Assembly: GCF_900129685.1 (NCBI RefSeq) | Contig: NZ_FQWM01000002.1 | Coordinates: 334,654-398,653 of the forward strand | Length of the DNA stretch: 64,000 nucleotides | Direction of reading: 5' to 3' | Source of the DNA: Cognatishimia maritima | GTDB taxonomy: Bacteria > Pseudomonadota > Alphaproteobacteria > Rhodobacterales > Rhodobacteraceae | Program-made: the position numbers and the translations under genes | In this document: positions 1-8,481 of the stretch, piece by piece | Layout: the number at the start of each line of letters is the position of its first letter | How positions within the stretch are numbered: position 1 is the stretch's first letter | The notes under the pieces: model-generated | Databases searched by the model: none | What the model was told of the DNA's origin: nothing | What the model saw: the letters and a program-made list of their open reading frames with translations, nothing else

Positions 1-911
1 CAGTCCGCGCGCAGTTCTGGATCGGTGAGGATCATTGTCACCACACGCGCGCCATGGTCTGGCGGGAAGGAATAGTTCTGACGGTTCAGGTAGTTCAGGT
101 TCTGCTGAACGATTGGTGTCAGCTCGGCATCATCAGAGATCGCCATAAGCAAGCCGGTCCGTTCGCGGTAAACGCCAAAATTCTTAGAGCAGCTGGCCGC
201 GATCAGAACTTCTTTGACCGAAGATGCCACAAGACGCGTCGCCTCTGCGTCTTCGTCCAACCCATTGCCAAAGCCCTGATACGCAATGTCGACCATCGCG
301 ATCAGACCCTTTTCATTGATCAGGTCAATGACGGACTGCCACTGCGTTATGTTCAGGTTGGCACCCGTTGGGTTGTGACAGCAGCCGTGGAGCAATACCA
401 CATCGCCCGCTTTGGCATCGGCGAGGTCTTCCAGCATCCCCTCGAAATCTACCGCGCGCGATTCAGTGTCGAAATAGCGATACTCGATTGTAGGAATTCC
501 TAGGAACTTCAGGATAGAAACGTGGTTCGGCCAGGTCGGGTTAGACACGAAAACGCGTGCGTCTGGGTTTGCCATTTTCACCAGCTCAAACGCTTGACGC
601 ACCGCGCCGGTCCCACCCGGAGTCGCGATAGCGGCGATGCGATCACGCTGAACGGAATCGCCAAGCACCAGATCGATCATCGCATCTGCAAAGGCGGGAT
701 CGCCGGGCAGCCCAACGTAGCTTTTGCTGGTTTGCTCTTCGACCAGACGGCGTTCTGCCGCTTTCACCGCACGCATGACCGGGGTCACACCTTCGGCGTT
801 CTTGTAGACACCAACGCCCAGGTCAACTTTCTGGATGCGTGGGTCCTCTTTGAATTTTGTCATCAGGGCGAGGATTTTGTCTGCAGGCTGAGACTTTAGG
901 TTGCCGAGCAT
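1..911 (-). CDS. Aromatic/aspartate aminotransferase, class I (partial, C-terminus outside window)
   Basis: PLP-dependent transamination of aromatic amino acids or aspartate with 2-oxoglutarate in the cytoplasm. The visible 303 residues start MLGNLKSQPADKILALM at the ATG at 909-911. They contain the family's VDLGVGVYK, the HGCCHNPTG loop and the PLP-lysine segment SCSKNFGVYRERTG (about residue 240). The family is about 395 residues, so roughly 90 C-terminal residues lie beyond position 1. The start is 2 bases after the sseA stop, so both are probably co-transcribed. TyrB-like and AspC-like members cannot be separated from the sequence alone. Confidence 0.9.
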   Translation of the reverse strand, partial: MLGNLKSQPADKILALMTKFKEDPRIQKVDLGVGVYKNAEGVTPVMRAVKAAERRLVEEQTSKSYVGLPGDPAFADAMIDLVLGDSVQRDRIAAIATPGGTGAVRQAFELVKMANPDARVFVSNPTWPNHVSILKFLGIPTIEYRYFDTESRAVDFEGMLEDLADAKAGDVVLLHGCCHNPTGANLNITQWQSVIDLINEKGLIAMVDIAYQGFGNGLDEDAEATRLVASSVKEVLIAASCSKNFGVYRERTGLLMAISDDAELTPIVQQNLNYLNRQNYSFPPDHGARVVTMILTDPELRAD

Positions 912-913
912 AG

Positions 914-1771
914 TTAGGCTTCTCCAGTGGCAATTGGGACGGTTGGGAAGGCACCCCATTCGGTCCATGATCCATCATAAAGCGCATGGTCGGTTTTGCC
1001 CAACCGCTCCATGGCCAAAACAAGAATTGCAGCGGTGACACCCGACCCGCAGGTCGTGATCGCAGGTTTGGAAAGATCAACGCCTGCGGCCTCAAATATC
1101 GCGCGGGTTTCCTCAGGCGATTTCATCGTCTGGTCGGCGTTCAAGAGTGTCGAATAAGGCACGTTGCGCGAATTTGGGATATGGCCTGACCGCATGCCCT
1201 CACGTGGCTCTGCGGCCTCGCCGCGAAAGCGTTCTGCGGCACGTGCGTCAATGATAACTTTATCCTGCAGTTTTGACGCGTGGGACACCTGCGTCACGTC
1301 CTTCACCATATCGTGCTGAAACGACGCATACATATGGCGGTCACGGATCAGGGCTGGTTCTGTCGTCACTGGACGGTTTTCTGCGCGCCATTTGGGCAGC
1401 CCGCCATCCAAGACTGCGACGTCCTTATGGCCCATCAGTTTGAAAAGCCACCACACGCGCGCTGCCGAAAACAATCCCTTGGCGTCATAGACCACAATCT
1501 GGTGGCCATCGCCGACACCCATTGCCCGCACACGCGACAGGAATTTCTCAATCGGAGGCACCATATGGGGCAAATCCGATCGCAGGTCAGAGATTTCATC
1601 AATGTCGAAAAACCGCGCCCCAGGAATATGGGCTTCGGCAAACTCAGCCTTTGGATCGCGGCCTTCATTGGGCAAGAACCACGTCGCATCAAGAATGCGA
1701 AGGTCAGGATCTTTCAGACGTGCGGCAAGCCAATCGGTCGAAACCAGGGTTCTGGGATCATTCTGCGGCAT
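914..1771 (-). CDS. sseA: 3-mercaptopyruvate sulfurtransferase (two rhodanese domains)
   Basis: Transfers sulfur from 3-mercaptopyruvate to thiol acceptors or cyanide. The 285-residue protein has two rhodanese domains; the second carries the active-site loop CGSGVTA (Cys about 241). That loop is the mercaptopyruvate-type signature, whereas thiosulfate-type enzymes have CRKGVTA. A longer reading begins with TTG at 1783, but the ATG at 1771 has a GAGG ribosome site 8 bases upstream and gives a normal N-terminus (MPQNDPRTLVSTDWLA). It lies directly upstream of the aminotransferase gene, consistent with 3-mercaptopyruvate being formed by transamination of cysteine. Confidence 0.93.
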   Translation of the reverse strand: MPQNDPRTLVSTDWLAARLKDPDLRILDATWFLPNEGRDPKAEFAEAHIPGARFFDIDEISDLRSDLPHMVPPIEKFLSRVRAMGVGDGHQIVVYDAKGLFSAARVWWLFKLMGHKDVAVLDGGLPKWRAENRPVTTEPALIRDRHMYASFQHDMVKDVTQVSHASKLQDKVIIDARAAERFRGEAAEPREGMRSGHIPNSRNVPYSTLLNADQTMKSPEETRAIFEAAGVDLSKPAITTCGSGVTAAILVLAMERLGKTDHALYDGSWTEWGAFPTVPIATGEA

Positions 1772-1904
1772 GTTCGGCCTCAATTTCGGAATTCAGATAT
1801 TGCCTACAACTGCCTCTGCCCAGAGGCAAGGCTCGCCCGCGCAAGATTCTTACGATCACGTCGAAAACTCGAGGATAGGCGGCAAATAACCGGGCGAAAT
1901 GCGC

Positions 1905-2798
1905 CTATTGGCGCGTTTCACCGGGCTCTCCTCCGAAGACGTCGATCAGAGCCTGAACCACTGCCGTCTCCCGTGGTGTCGATTTTTTGCTGTCGGTCAG
2001 CAGAAACATCATTCCCTTTCTGATGTGTCGATCCGGGAAGACCTCAATCAAACGACCCTCTTTCAGGTCCTTCTCAACACTGGTGCTCAGACAGGCCACC
2101 AGACCAACGCCCTCGCGCGCCCATGCAAGGCGTGTCTGATGTGAGCTAGCTTGCAGCGTTTTCTTGAAGGTCACCAATTCATCCGGATTGGCCAGCGGGA
2201 TGTCGATACCAGACTCGGTGCGTAGATTGCACAAGTAAGGCAATTGCGTAATGCGCTCTTTGTCGAGCGGGTCGATGTCGCCGATCAAATCGGGATGCCC
2301 AACGATCACAATGCGCATGAGGCGACTCCAGAGTTGGGTCAACCCCTGCACCGGTGCGCCAAGGCCCACACGCAGAAACAAATCCCGCGCGTGGCGGCTC
2401 GGATCAGTCAATGCATCCTCGATCAGAACGCTTAGACGCAGATTTGGGTGACGCTCTGCCAGCAAGGTTATGACCTCGTGAAACCCATTGTCAGAGACTT
2501 CCTGTGGCAGCGAAATTGTCAAAAGCCCTTCAACTCGGTCTGTGGCTTCAACATGCAGCGCTCTTTCCAGCGCACCGACAATCTGCGTCGCCTCCGAGTA
2601 CATCTCGGTCCCGCGGCTGGTCGGTCGCACGCCGCCGCGAATCCGTTCAACCAGAGGTTCACCAATGTGGGTTTCAAGGATGCGAACAGAGTCACTGATC
2701 GAAGAGGCGCTGACCTCAAGCTTGGACGCCGCACCCGAAATTGATCCTGCTTCGATCACATAGGCAAAATTTGCTAAATGCCTCAAATATCCATGCAT
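1905..2798 (-). CDS. LysR-family transcriptional regulator
   Basis: A 297-residue LysR-type regulator. The N-terminal winged helix (about residues 5-65) reads ANFAYVIEAGSISGAASKL and PTSRGTEMYSEA, the usual 'one gene as sensor' start. The rest is a substrate-binding-like effector domain. It is transcribed away from the candidate small RNA at 2946-3027, with about 145 bases between the two starts, so it may control that transcript or itself. It runs in the same direction as sseA, 133 bases upstream of it. No effector can be read from the sequence. Confidence 0.9.
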   Translation of the reverse strand: MHGYLRHLANFAYVIEAGSISGAASKLEVSASSISDSVRILETHIGEPLVERIRGGVRPTSRGTEMYSEATQIVGALERALHVEATDRVEGLLTISLPQEVSDNGFHEVITLLAERHPNLRLSVLIEDALTDPSRHARDLFLRVGLGAPVQGLTQLWSRLMRIVIVGHPDLIGDIDPLDKERITQLPYLCNLRTESGIDIPLANPDELVTFKKTLQASSHQTRLAWAREGVGLVACLSTSVEKDLKEGRLIEVFPDRHIRKGMMFLLTDSKKSTPRETAVVQALIDVFGGEPGETRQ

Positions 2799-2945
2799 CG
2801 GAAATTCCGTGTTTCAGATTTTGTAAATTCAGGATATCCGAAGCACCGAAAAGAGACTAGAAAGAACTTAATTCGGCTGTTGAAGAAATTGTGAACACAA
2901 CATTCTCATTTTTTGCTTTATGGTAAAAATCGGCTATATGATTCC

Positions 2946-3027
2946 TCTCTAAGAGGATTCGGAATACGAGTGCCAGGGAGTTATGAGTGCCCCCATGCTG
3001 TGAAAACAGCATGGGGTTTTATTTTTT
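2946..3027 (+). ncRNA. Candidate small RNA with its own promoter and intrinsic terminator
   Basis: A + strand transcript is implied between two minus-strand genes. A possible promoter has TTGCTT at 2913-2918, a 16-base spacer and TATATG at 2935-2940. A small hairpin follows (ATTCCTCT/AGAGGAT, 2941-2958). The 3' end is an 11-bp GC-rich hairpin with a GAAA loop and a T-rich tail, stopping just at the smpB stop codon. No start codon with a ribosome site and useful reading frame is visible. I do not recognise the family. The 5' end is an estimate. Confidence 0.5.
2991..3027 (+). terminator. Intrinsic terminator of the candidate small RNA
   Basis: CCCCATGCTGT, loop GAAA, ACAGCATGGGG (2991-3016) followed by TTTTATTTTTT. 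All 11 stem pairs are perfect. The T-run is on the + strand only, so it serves + strand transcription and not smpB, which ends next to it on the other strand. Confidence 0.85.
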
Positions 3028-3028
3028 C

Positions 3029-3505
3029 CTAGTCGCCGTGCCGCAACAATCTTTGCTTTTGCCGGCTCCAGTCCCGTTTCGCTTCGGTTGCACGTTTGTC
3101 GTGATTTTTCTTACCTTTTGCGATCCCAACCTTCAGCTTAACCAACCCCTTGTGGTTGAAATACATAACAAGCGGGACAATGGTCATGCCTTTGCGCTGA
3201 GTGTCATTCCAAAGGCGGGACAATTCGCGGCGGCTAACAAGCAACTTGCGGCGGCGGCGCTCCATATGGCTGAACATGGCGCGCTCATAGGGCGCGATAT
3301 AGCTGTTCACCAGCCACAGTTCACCATCTTTGACCTCGGCATAGCTTTCCGCCACATTCGCCGAGTTCTCGCGCAGAGATTTCACCTCGGAGCCGGTCAA
3401 CACGATCCCGCATTCAATGTCATCTTCGATGGCATAGTCAAACCGTGCGCGCCGATTTTCGGCGATCACTTTGTAATTCGGGTCGGATTTGTCTTTCTTG
3501 GCCAT
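3029..3505 (-). CDS. smpB: SsrA-binding protein SmpB
   Basis: Binds tmRNA and brings it to stalled ribosomes for trans-translation. The 158-residue protein matches the family length. It has the conserved [21 protein letters not shown] and [10 protein letters not shown] segments of the oligonucleotide-binding barrel, and a basic C-terminal tail ([16 protein letters not shown]) that enters the ribosomal decoding site. The start is ATG at 3505. It seems to be a single-gene unit; the usual dapA neighbour of related genomes is not present. Confidence 0.97.
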   Translation of the reverse strand: MAKKDKSDPNYKVIAENRRARFDYAIEDDIECGIVLTGSEVKSLRENSANVAESYAEVKDGELWLVNSYIAPYERAMFSHMERRRRKLLVSRRELSRLWNDTQRKGMTIVPLVMYFNHKGLVKLKVGIAKGKKNHDKRATEAKRDWSRQKQRLLRHGD

Positions 3506-3826
3506 GGTCGGATTTGATTACAGGGTCACGCAAACCCTGTCCATCGGATTCACCGCCTCCAGATAGGAGGCGGCGCAATCCAGTTCAAACCCTAGTTTTG
3601 CAAAAGGCGACTGCCGTGAGGGTTATCGATAACCATCTTCCAGCCGCAGTCCCGCACCTGTTCGAAGATTTGAAGCATATCCATCGCCTGAGCCTATATC
3701 GAGCTAGACAGCATCGCGTGGCGATATGTGACGAAGAACCATAACATACTAAATTTTTTGTGCCGCCGCCTTGGATATCGTTATTCGTACAGGGAATGGC
3801 GCGCGTTGGATCAGAGGATCGTTTGA
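3506..3826. other. Intergenic region upstream of smpB
   Basis: 321 bases without a convincing gene. It holds a perfect 8-bp hairpin (CCGCCTCC, AGATA, GGAGGCGG; 3553-3573) with no T-run on either strand. A 30-codon minus-strand reading frame at 3592-3684 (MDMLQIFEQVRDCGWKMVID...) looks protein-like but has no clear ribosome site. The smpB promoter should lie here; I cannot pick it out with confidence. Confidence 0.4.
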
Positions 3827-4309
3827 TCACAGATGTGGCGCGAACTCCGCCACGACCTGCTCGTAAACCGCGCGTTTGAACGGGACGATATTTGCGACCA
3901 ATTCGGACACCGGCAGCCAACGCCATTCGGAGAATTCTTGATGGTCGACTTCGATGTTGATCTGATTGTCGGTCCCGTGAAACCGGAAAAGAAACCATTT
4001 TTGTTCTTGGCCCTTATAGCGGCCTTTCCAGATACGCGGCACGATGTCATGCGGCAGATCATAGGCGATCCAGCCATCGGTTTCGGCAACCAAGGTAACC
4101 AGTTCAGGTGAAACGCCGGTTTCTTCTTCTAGCTCCCGTAGGGCAGCAGTTTTCGCGTCCTCACCCTTGTCGATCCCGCCCTGAGGCATTTGCCAAGCGG
4201 GCACTTCGCTATCAAGGCGTTGGCCGACAAAAATCTCTCCCTCCGCGTTCATCAGCATGACACCGACGTTTTTGCGATAGGGCAATCGGGCGATTTCTTC
4301 TGGCGTCAT
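3827..4309 (-). CDS. rppH: RNA pyrophosphohydrolase (Nudix)
   Basis: Removes pyrophosphate from 5'-triphosphorylated mRNA (and possibly dinucleoside polyphosphates), starting 5'-end-dependent decay. The 160-residue length fits the RppH/NudH subfamily. The Nudix box spans residues 44-66, with GGIDKGE at its start and RELEEETGV at its end, giving the metal-binding glutamates Glu59, Glu62 and Glu63. The WQMPQGG lead-in is the RppH-type form. It lies downstream of the ctpA terminator, so it is probably transcribed separately. Confidence 0.94.
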   Translation of the reverse strand: MTPEEIARLPYRKNVGVMLMNAEGEIFVGQRLDSEVPAWQMPQGGIDKGEDAKTAALRELEEETGVSPELVTLVAETDGWIAYDLPHDIVPRIWKGRYKGQEQKWFLFRFHGTDNQINIEVDHQEFSEWRWLPVSELVANIVPFKRAVYEQVVAEFAPHL

Positions 4310-4359
4310 GCGAACCTCCGGCTTTCGCGCCTGTTAAAGCGAAGCCATGACGTGAGAGC

Positions 4360-4386
4360 AAGCAAAACGGGCGCCGAATGGCGCCC
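4360..4386 (-). terminator. Intrinsic terminator after ctpA
   Basis: Read on the minus strand, GGGCGCC, loop ATTC, GGCGCCC (4369-4386) is followed by GTTTTGCTTGCT. It lies 34 bases past the ctpA stop and closes the gpmI-envC-ctpA operon ahead of rppH. Confidence 0.8.
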
Positions 4387-4419
4387 GCTGTTAAGAATTC
4401 TTGGTATCCGCCTTGTGAA

Positions 4420-5754
4420 TTATTCCTGCGGACCCAGCGCTGACAGACCTTTGAGAATATCAATCGCGTAGGCCAGTTGATAATCGTCTTCGCGCAACTG
4501 CGCTGCGGCTTCGGCGACGGCGTTGTCTTCTTCGATCTGACGGATTTCATCCTCTGACAGGCTGTCGTTGTTCAGACTGCCGCGCAAATCGGCCTCTGTG
4601 CGATTGCGGCGGGTTTCTTCGTCCTCTTCGTCTGTCCGGCGGCGCGGTTGCTGGACCACGATGTCAGGAGAAACCCCCAGCGCCTGAATAGAGCGTCCAG
4701 ACGGCGTGTAATAACGCGCTGTGGTCAGGCGCATCGCCCCTTCGCCGCGCAACGGCATCACGGTTTGAACAGAGCCTTTCCCAAAGCTCTTGGTACCGAC
4801 AACAATGGCGCGGCGGTGATCTTTCAAAGCGCCGGCGACAATTTCAGACGCCGAAGCAGAGCCGCCATTGATCAGAACAACAATCGGTTTGCCGTCGATC
4901 AGATCGCCGGGTGTTGCGTTGAAACGCTCGCCATCTGCCGGGTCGCGACCACGGGTCGATACGATTTCGCCTTTTTCAAGGAAGGCATCAGACACGCGGA
5001 TCGCTTGGCTCAAGAGACCACCGGGGTTGTTGCGCAGGTCCAAGACAAGGCCATTGAGGTTCTCGAGGCCGCCTGCGGCTTCGATTTCTTCAGCGATGCC
5101 ATCCTTCAGGTTGGGGAAGGTTTGGTCGTTAAACGTTGTGACCCGCATCACCAAGGTATTGCCTTCGGTGCGAGATCGCACCGCCGTCAGCTTGATGGTG
5201 TCGCGAATGATCGAAACATCAAACGGCTCTGGCTCACCCTCGCGCGCAATGGTCACGATGATCTCTGATCCGACCGGGCCGCGCATCAGTTCGACGGCTT
5301 CATCCAAGGTAAAGCCAAGGACGCTCTCGCCATCCACATGCGTGATGAAATCGCCTGCTTCGATCCCGGCCTCAGATGCCGGCGTGCCATCAATTGGCGA
5401 CACGACTTTGACAAAGCCTTCTTCTTGCGTGACCTCGATGCCCAGCCCGCCAAATTCGCCGCGTGTTTGCAAGCGCATTTGAGCGGCATCATCTGGGGCA
5501 AGATAGCCCGAGTGCGGATCAAGCGAGGTCAACATCCCGTTGATCGCCGCTTCGATCAATTCGCCCTCATCCACTTCTTCGACATACTGCGCGCGAATGC
5601 GCTCAAAGATGTCGCCAAAGAGATCAAGCTGCTCATAGACGCTGGCCTGCCGCTCATTTTCCTGGGCGATCAGCGGCCCCGCAATTTGGGTTGTCGCCAG
5701 AATTCCGGCCAGTGTGCCGCCAAGTGCAGCCACGACGAATCTTTTCATCTTCAT
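4420..5754 (-). CDS. ctpA: Carboxyl-terminal processing peptidase, S41 family
   Basis: Periplasmic serine protease that trims or degrades envelope proteins, including peptidoglycan hydrolases. It has an N-terminal signal/anchor (about residues 5-30), a PDZ domain (about 95-175), and the S41 core with the Ser site in GGSASASE (299-303) and the general-base lysine in SFGKGSVQ (Lys326). The C-terminal tail is acidic and charged. The 444 residues match alphaproteobacterial CtpA. Its start overlaps the envC-like stop by 4 bases, so the two are translationally coupled. This pairing fits joint control of cell-wall cleavage. Confidence 0.94.
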   Translation of the reverse strand: MKMKRFVVAALGGTLAGILATTQIAGPLIAQENERQASVYEQLDLFGDIFERIRAQYVEEVDEGELIEAAINGMLTSLDPHSGYLAPDDAAQMRLQTRGEFGGLGIEVTQEEGFVKVVSPIDGTPASEAGIEAGDFITHVDGESVLGFTLDEAVELMRGPVGSEIIVTIAREGEPEPFDVSIIRDTIKLTAVRSRTEGNTLVMRVTTFNDQTFPNLKDGIAEEIEAAGGLENLNGLVLDLRNNPGGLLSQAIRVSDAFLEKGEIVSTRGRDPADGERFNATPGDLIDGKPIVVLINGGSASASEIVAGALKDHRRAIVVGTKSFGKGSVQTVMPLRGEGAMRLTTARYYTPSGRSIQALGVSPDIVVQQPRRRTDEEDEETRRNRTEADLRGSLNNDSLSEDEIRQIEEDNAVAEAAAQLREDDYQLAYAIDILKGLSALGPQE

Positions 5755-6887
5755 CCATCCTTATCGGTTTGGAACCAATCCTCGGGGTTAACCGGAGTCT
5801 TGCCCTGTCTCACCTCTATATAGAGCGTTTCCGTGCGGTCCTGACCAGTGCCTTCACTGGACTGTGAAAGAATGGCATCAATCTTTGGATCATTTCCGCC
5901 CATCAACCCGACCGGCGCACCGCTCGCGACCACCTGTCCCACGTCTCCGAACACAGTTTCAAGCCCAGCAAAGACAAAAAGCAGCTGTGGCTGCGGTTCT
6001 AGGACGATCACATTGCCAAAATCCAGCAATGGACCGCGATAGCGAATCGTTGCCGCTGCGGGGGCCGTCACCAATGCGTTGGGGCGCGTCGCCAAAACCA
6101 AACCGGCCCGGACCAGCCCAGCGGCATCGGCTTCTCCGGGGCGCAGCAATATTTCAGCCTGCACCGGAAGTGGCAGTGCACCTTTGCGGTGCGAGATATC
6201 TGGCAGTGCCGAAATGCCTTCGGGCTCTGGGGTCATTTCAATCAAGCCACTGGCAAAGCCTTCCAATGTTTCGGTCGCCGCAATCAGCAATGCGGTTTGA
6301 ACCGGATCTTCTGTAAAGCGTCGCGGCAAATCCGTGCGTTCTGAGATCGCTTCGGAAAGTGCCCGCCGCGCTTCTTGTGCGCCGCTAAGGCCAACTTGCA
6401 ATGTCTCTGCCGCGCCTTCTTGCAACTCGCGCAGCACTTTCACTTCGGTCAAGAGATCGCGCAACTTGGCGGCTTCGGCGTCCATCGCGGGCGTGACATC
6501 CGCTAGGATCATCCCCGCACGCACGGTGCCTTCAGGGCCATCCGGGTGCAACAACACCGTCGGGTTTTCAGCGCGACCCACAGCTTGCAACACACCAAGC
6601 AATTGGGCGATTTCAGCTTCTTTGGATTGCAAAAGTCGGGTGAGTTGGGTTTCGCGAATGGAGGCGCGGCGTAAACCCTCGCGCAGCGCAGCTAAGCCAC
6701 CTTCGTAGGCCTGAACGGTCTGCGTCAGCGCTTTGACACGGTTGCGCGACGTCTCTGCCTCGGCCAAGGAAAGCGATGCTTCTTCGAGTTTCAGGGCCGC
6801 CGCGCGTGCTTCTGCAGCAGCATCGACTTCCGCCGAGGCTGACACGGCGCAGAGCGCCAGCGCTGCGAAAACCGCGAGACCTTTCAT
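5751..6887 (-). CDS. Murein hydrolase activator EnvC-like (coiled coil plus LytM domain)
   Basis: Periplasmic protein expected to activate cell-wall amidases at division. The 378 residues begin with a signal peptide (VFAALALCAVSASA), then a long heptad-like coiled coil (about 25-240), then a LytM/M23 domain (about 260-370). The LytM domain lacks the catalytic HxH: the usual position reads LLFVFAGL. That is consistent with an activator rather than an active peptidase. It overlaps gpmI upstream and ctpA downstream by 4 bases each. Homology to EnvC is inferred from architecture. Confidence 0.85.
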   Translation of the reverse strand: MKGLAVFAALALCAVSASAEVDAAAEARAAALKLEEASLSLAEAETSRNRVKALTQTVQAYEGGLAALREGLRRASIRETQLTRLLQSKEAEIAQLLGVLQAVGRAENPTVLLHPDGPEGTVRAGMILADVTPAMDAEAAKLRDLLTEVKVLRELQEGAAETLQVGLSGAQEARRALSEAISERTDLPRRFTEDPVQTALLIAATETLEGFASGLIEMTPEPEGISALPDISHRKGALPLPVQAEILLRPGEADAAGLVRAGLVLATRPNALVTAPAAATIRYRGPLLDFGNVIVLEPQPQLLFVFAGLETVFGDVGQVVASGAPVGLMGGNDPKIDAILSQSSEGTGQDRTETLYIEVRQGKTPVNPEDWFQTDKDG

Positions 6888-8401
6888 CGCTGGATCAGAC
6901 TCTCGCCTGTCATTTCTTCGGGCTGTGGCAGCCCCATCAGATCAAGCAACGACGGCGCCAAATCCGCAAGGCGACCCGCGGAAAGCGACGCGCCTTCCTG
7001 GCCGTTGACCAGAATAACCGGCACTAAGTTCGTGGTGTGCGCCGTGTGCGGACCTTTGGTTTCGGGATCGATCATCACTTCGCAGTTGCCATGGTCGGCA
7101 GTCACAATCATCGCGCCACCGACCTTCTCCAAGGCTTCGCGCACCGCGCCAAGCCCCTGATCCACTGCGGCACAGGCGGCTTTGGCCGCTTCCAAATCGC
7201 CGGTATGGCCGACCATATCGGGGTTTGCGTAGTTGGTGACGATCAGGTCATAGCCGTGCTCAATCGCGGCCACGAATTTCTCTGTCACCTCGGCAGAAGA
7301 CATTTCAGGCTGCAAATCATAAGTCGCGACTTTTGGCGACTTTGGCATGTATCGGTCTTCGCCCTCAGATGGCGTTTCGGCACCACCGTTCAGGAAGAAA
7401 GTCACATGCGGGTATTTCTCGGTTTCCGCCAAGCGGAATTGCGTTTTGCCTTGTTTCGCGACCCATTCACCTAGCGTGTTCACGATGGCTTTTTTCGGAT
7501 AGGCCGAGGTCATGAATTTCACATGTTCGTCTGAGTAATCGACCATACCCAACATGGTCAGTGCGGGCCGTGCGCCGATATCGAATGCATCAAAACCCGG
7601 CTGACCGATTGCAGCCAGAATTTCGCGCGCCCGGTCAGCGCGGAAATTTAAGCAGAAATAGCCATCGTTCTCTTTGACCCCTGCAAAATCGCCAATGACC
7701 GTTGCTTTGATGAATTCATCTGTTTCGCCCCGATCATATCCGTCTTGGACGGCTTTCTGGGCGCTGTCTGCCTTGAGACCTTTTGCAAAGATCATCGCAT
7801 CATAGGCCTCAGATACGCGCTCCCAGCGATTGTCGCGATCCATGGCCCAGTAGCGGCCAATGAGGGTGCCAATCTTTGCATTTTCGGGCAATGCAGCCTC
7901 AAGCGTTTCAAGGTATTTCAACGCGGATTTCGGCGCGACATCGCGGCCATCAGAGATGGCGTGCACAACAACCGGAACACCCCGGTCTGCCACAGCTTTA
8001 ACCGCTGCAATGATGTGGCTGACGTGACCATGCACGCCACCATCCGACACCACACCCATCAGATGTGCCGTCCCTCCGGTGTCTATCATCGTCTCTGCGA
8101 AGGCGACGATTTCAGCGTTGTCAAAGAACGAGCCGTCTTCGATGGCCAGATCGATCTGACCAAGATCCATCGCCACAACGCGACCTGCACCAATGTTGGT
8201 GTGTCCAACCTCGGAATTCCCCATCTGCCCCGATGGCAAACCAACGTCCGGTCCGTGCGTGATCAGCGTCGCGTTTGGGCAACCCGACATCATCGCGTCG
8301 AAATTTGGCGTTTCGGCCAGAACCGGCGCGTTGCCTTCGGTTGTGTCAGACAGGCCCCAGCCGTCAAGAATGCAAAGGACAACAGGTTTTGGCGTGGTCA
8401 T
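6884..8401 (-). CDS. gpmI: 2,3-bisphosphoglycerate-independent phosphoglycerate mutase
   Basis: Interconverts 3- and 2-phosphoglycerate in glycolysis and gluconeogenesis using two Mn ions. The 505 residues match the family. The N-terminus VVLCILDGWG supplies the first metal ligand (Asp13), the phosphoserine nucleophile is in GNSEVGH (Ser63), and VTADHGNCE near the C-terminus holds further ligands. The longer frame to 8476 adds 25 unrelated residues; the ATG at 8401 is the family start. It is the first gene of gpmI-envC-ctpA, with 4-base overlaps. Confidence 0.96.
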   Translation of the reverse strand: MTTPKPVVLCILDGWGLSDTTEGNAPVLAETPNFDAMMSGCPNATLITHGPDVGLPSGQMGNSEVGHTNIGAGRVVAMDLGQIDLAIEDGSFFDNAEIVAFAETMIDTGGTAHLMGVVSDGGVHGHVSHIIAAVKAVADRGVPVVVHAISDGRDVAPKSALKYLETLEAALPENAKIGTLIGRYWAMDRDNRWERVSEAYDAMIFAKGLKADSAQKAVQDGYDRGETDEFIKATVIGDFAGVKENDGYFCLNFRADRAREILAAIGQPGFDAFDIGARPALTMLGMVDYSDEHVKFMTSAYPKKAIVNTLGEWVAKQGKTQFRLAETEKYPHVTFFLNGGAETPSEGEDRYMPKSPKVATYDLQPEMSSAEVTEKFVAAIEHGYDLIVTNYANPDMVGHTGDLEAAKAACAAVDQGLGAVREALEKVGGAMIVTADHGNCEVMIDPETKGPHTAHTTNLVPVILVNGQEGASLSAGRLADLAPSLLDLMGLPQPEEMTGESLIQR

Positions 8402-8481
8402 GGCGTTGCTCCGGTGGATGATTTGCCCGTGTTCTACCGCGCTCTGCGTCGTGTTTGAACCGCATAGTTGCGACAATCACG

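Noticed and set aside
3592-3684. 30-residue minus-strand ORF upstream of smpB
   Set aside because: No clear ribosome site and too short to support; recorded only in the intergenic entry.
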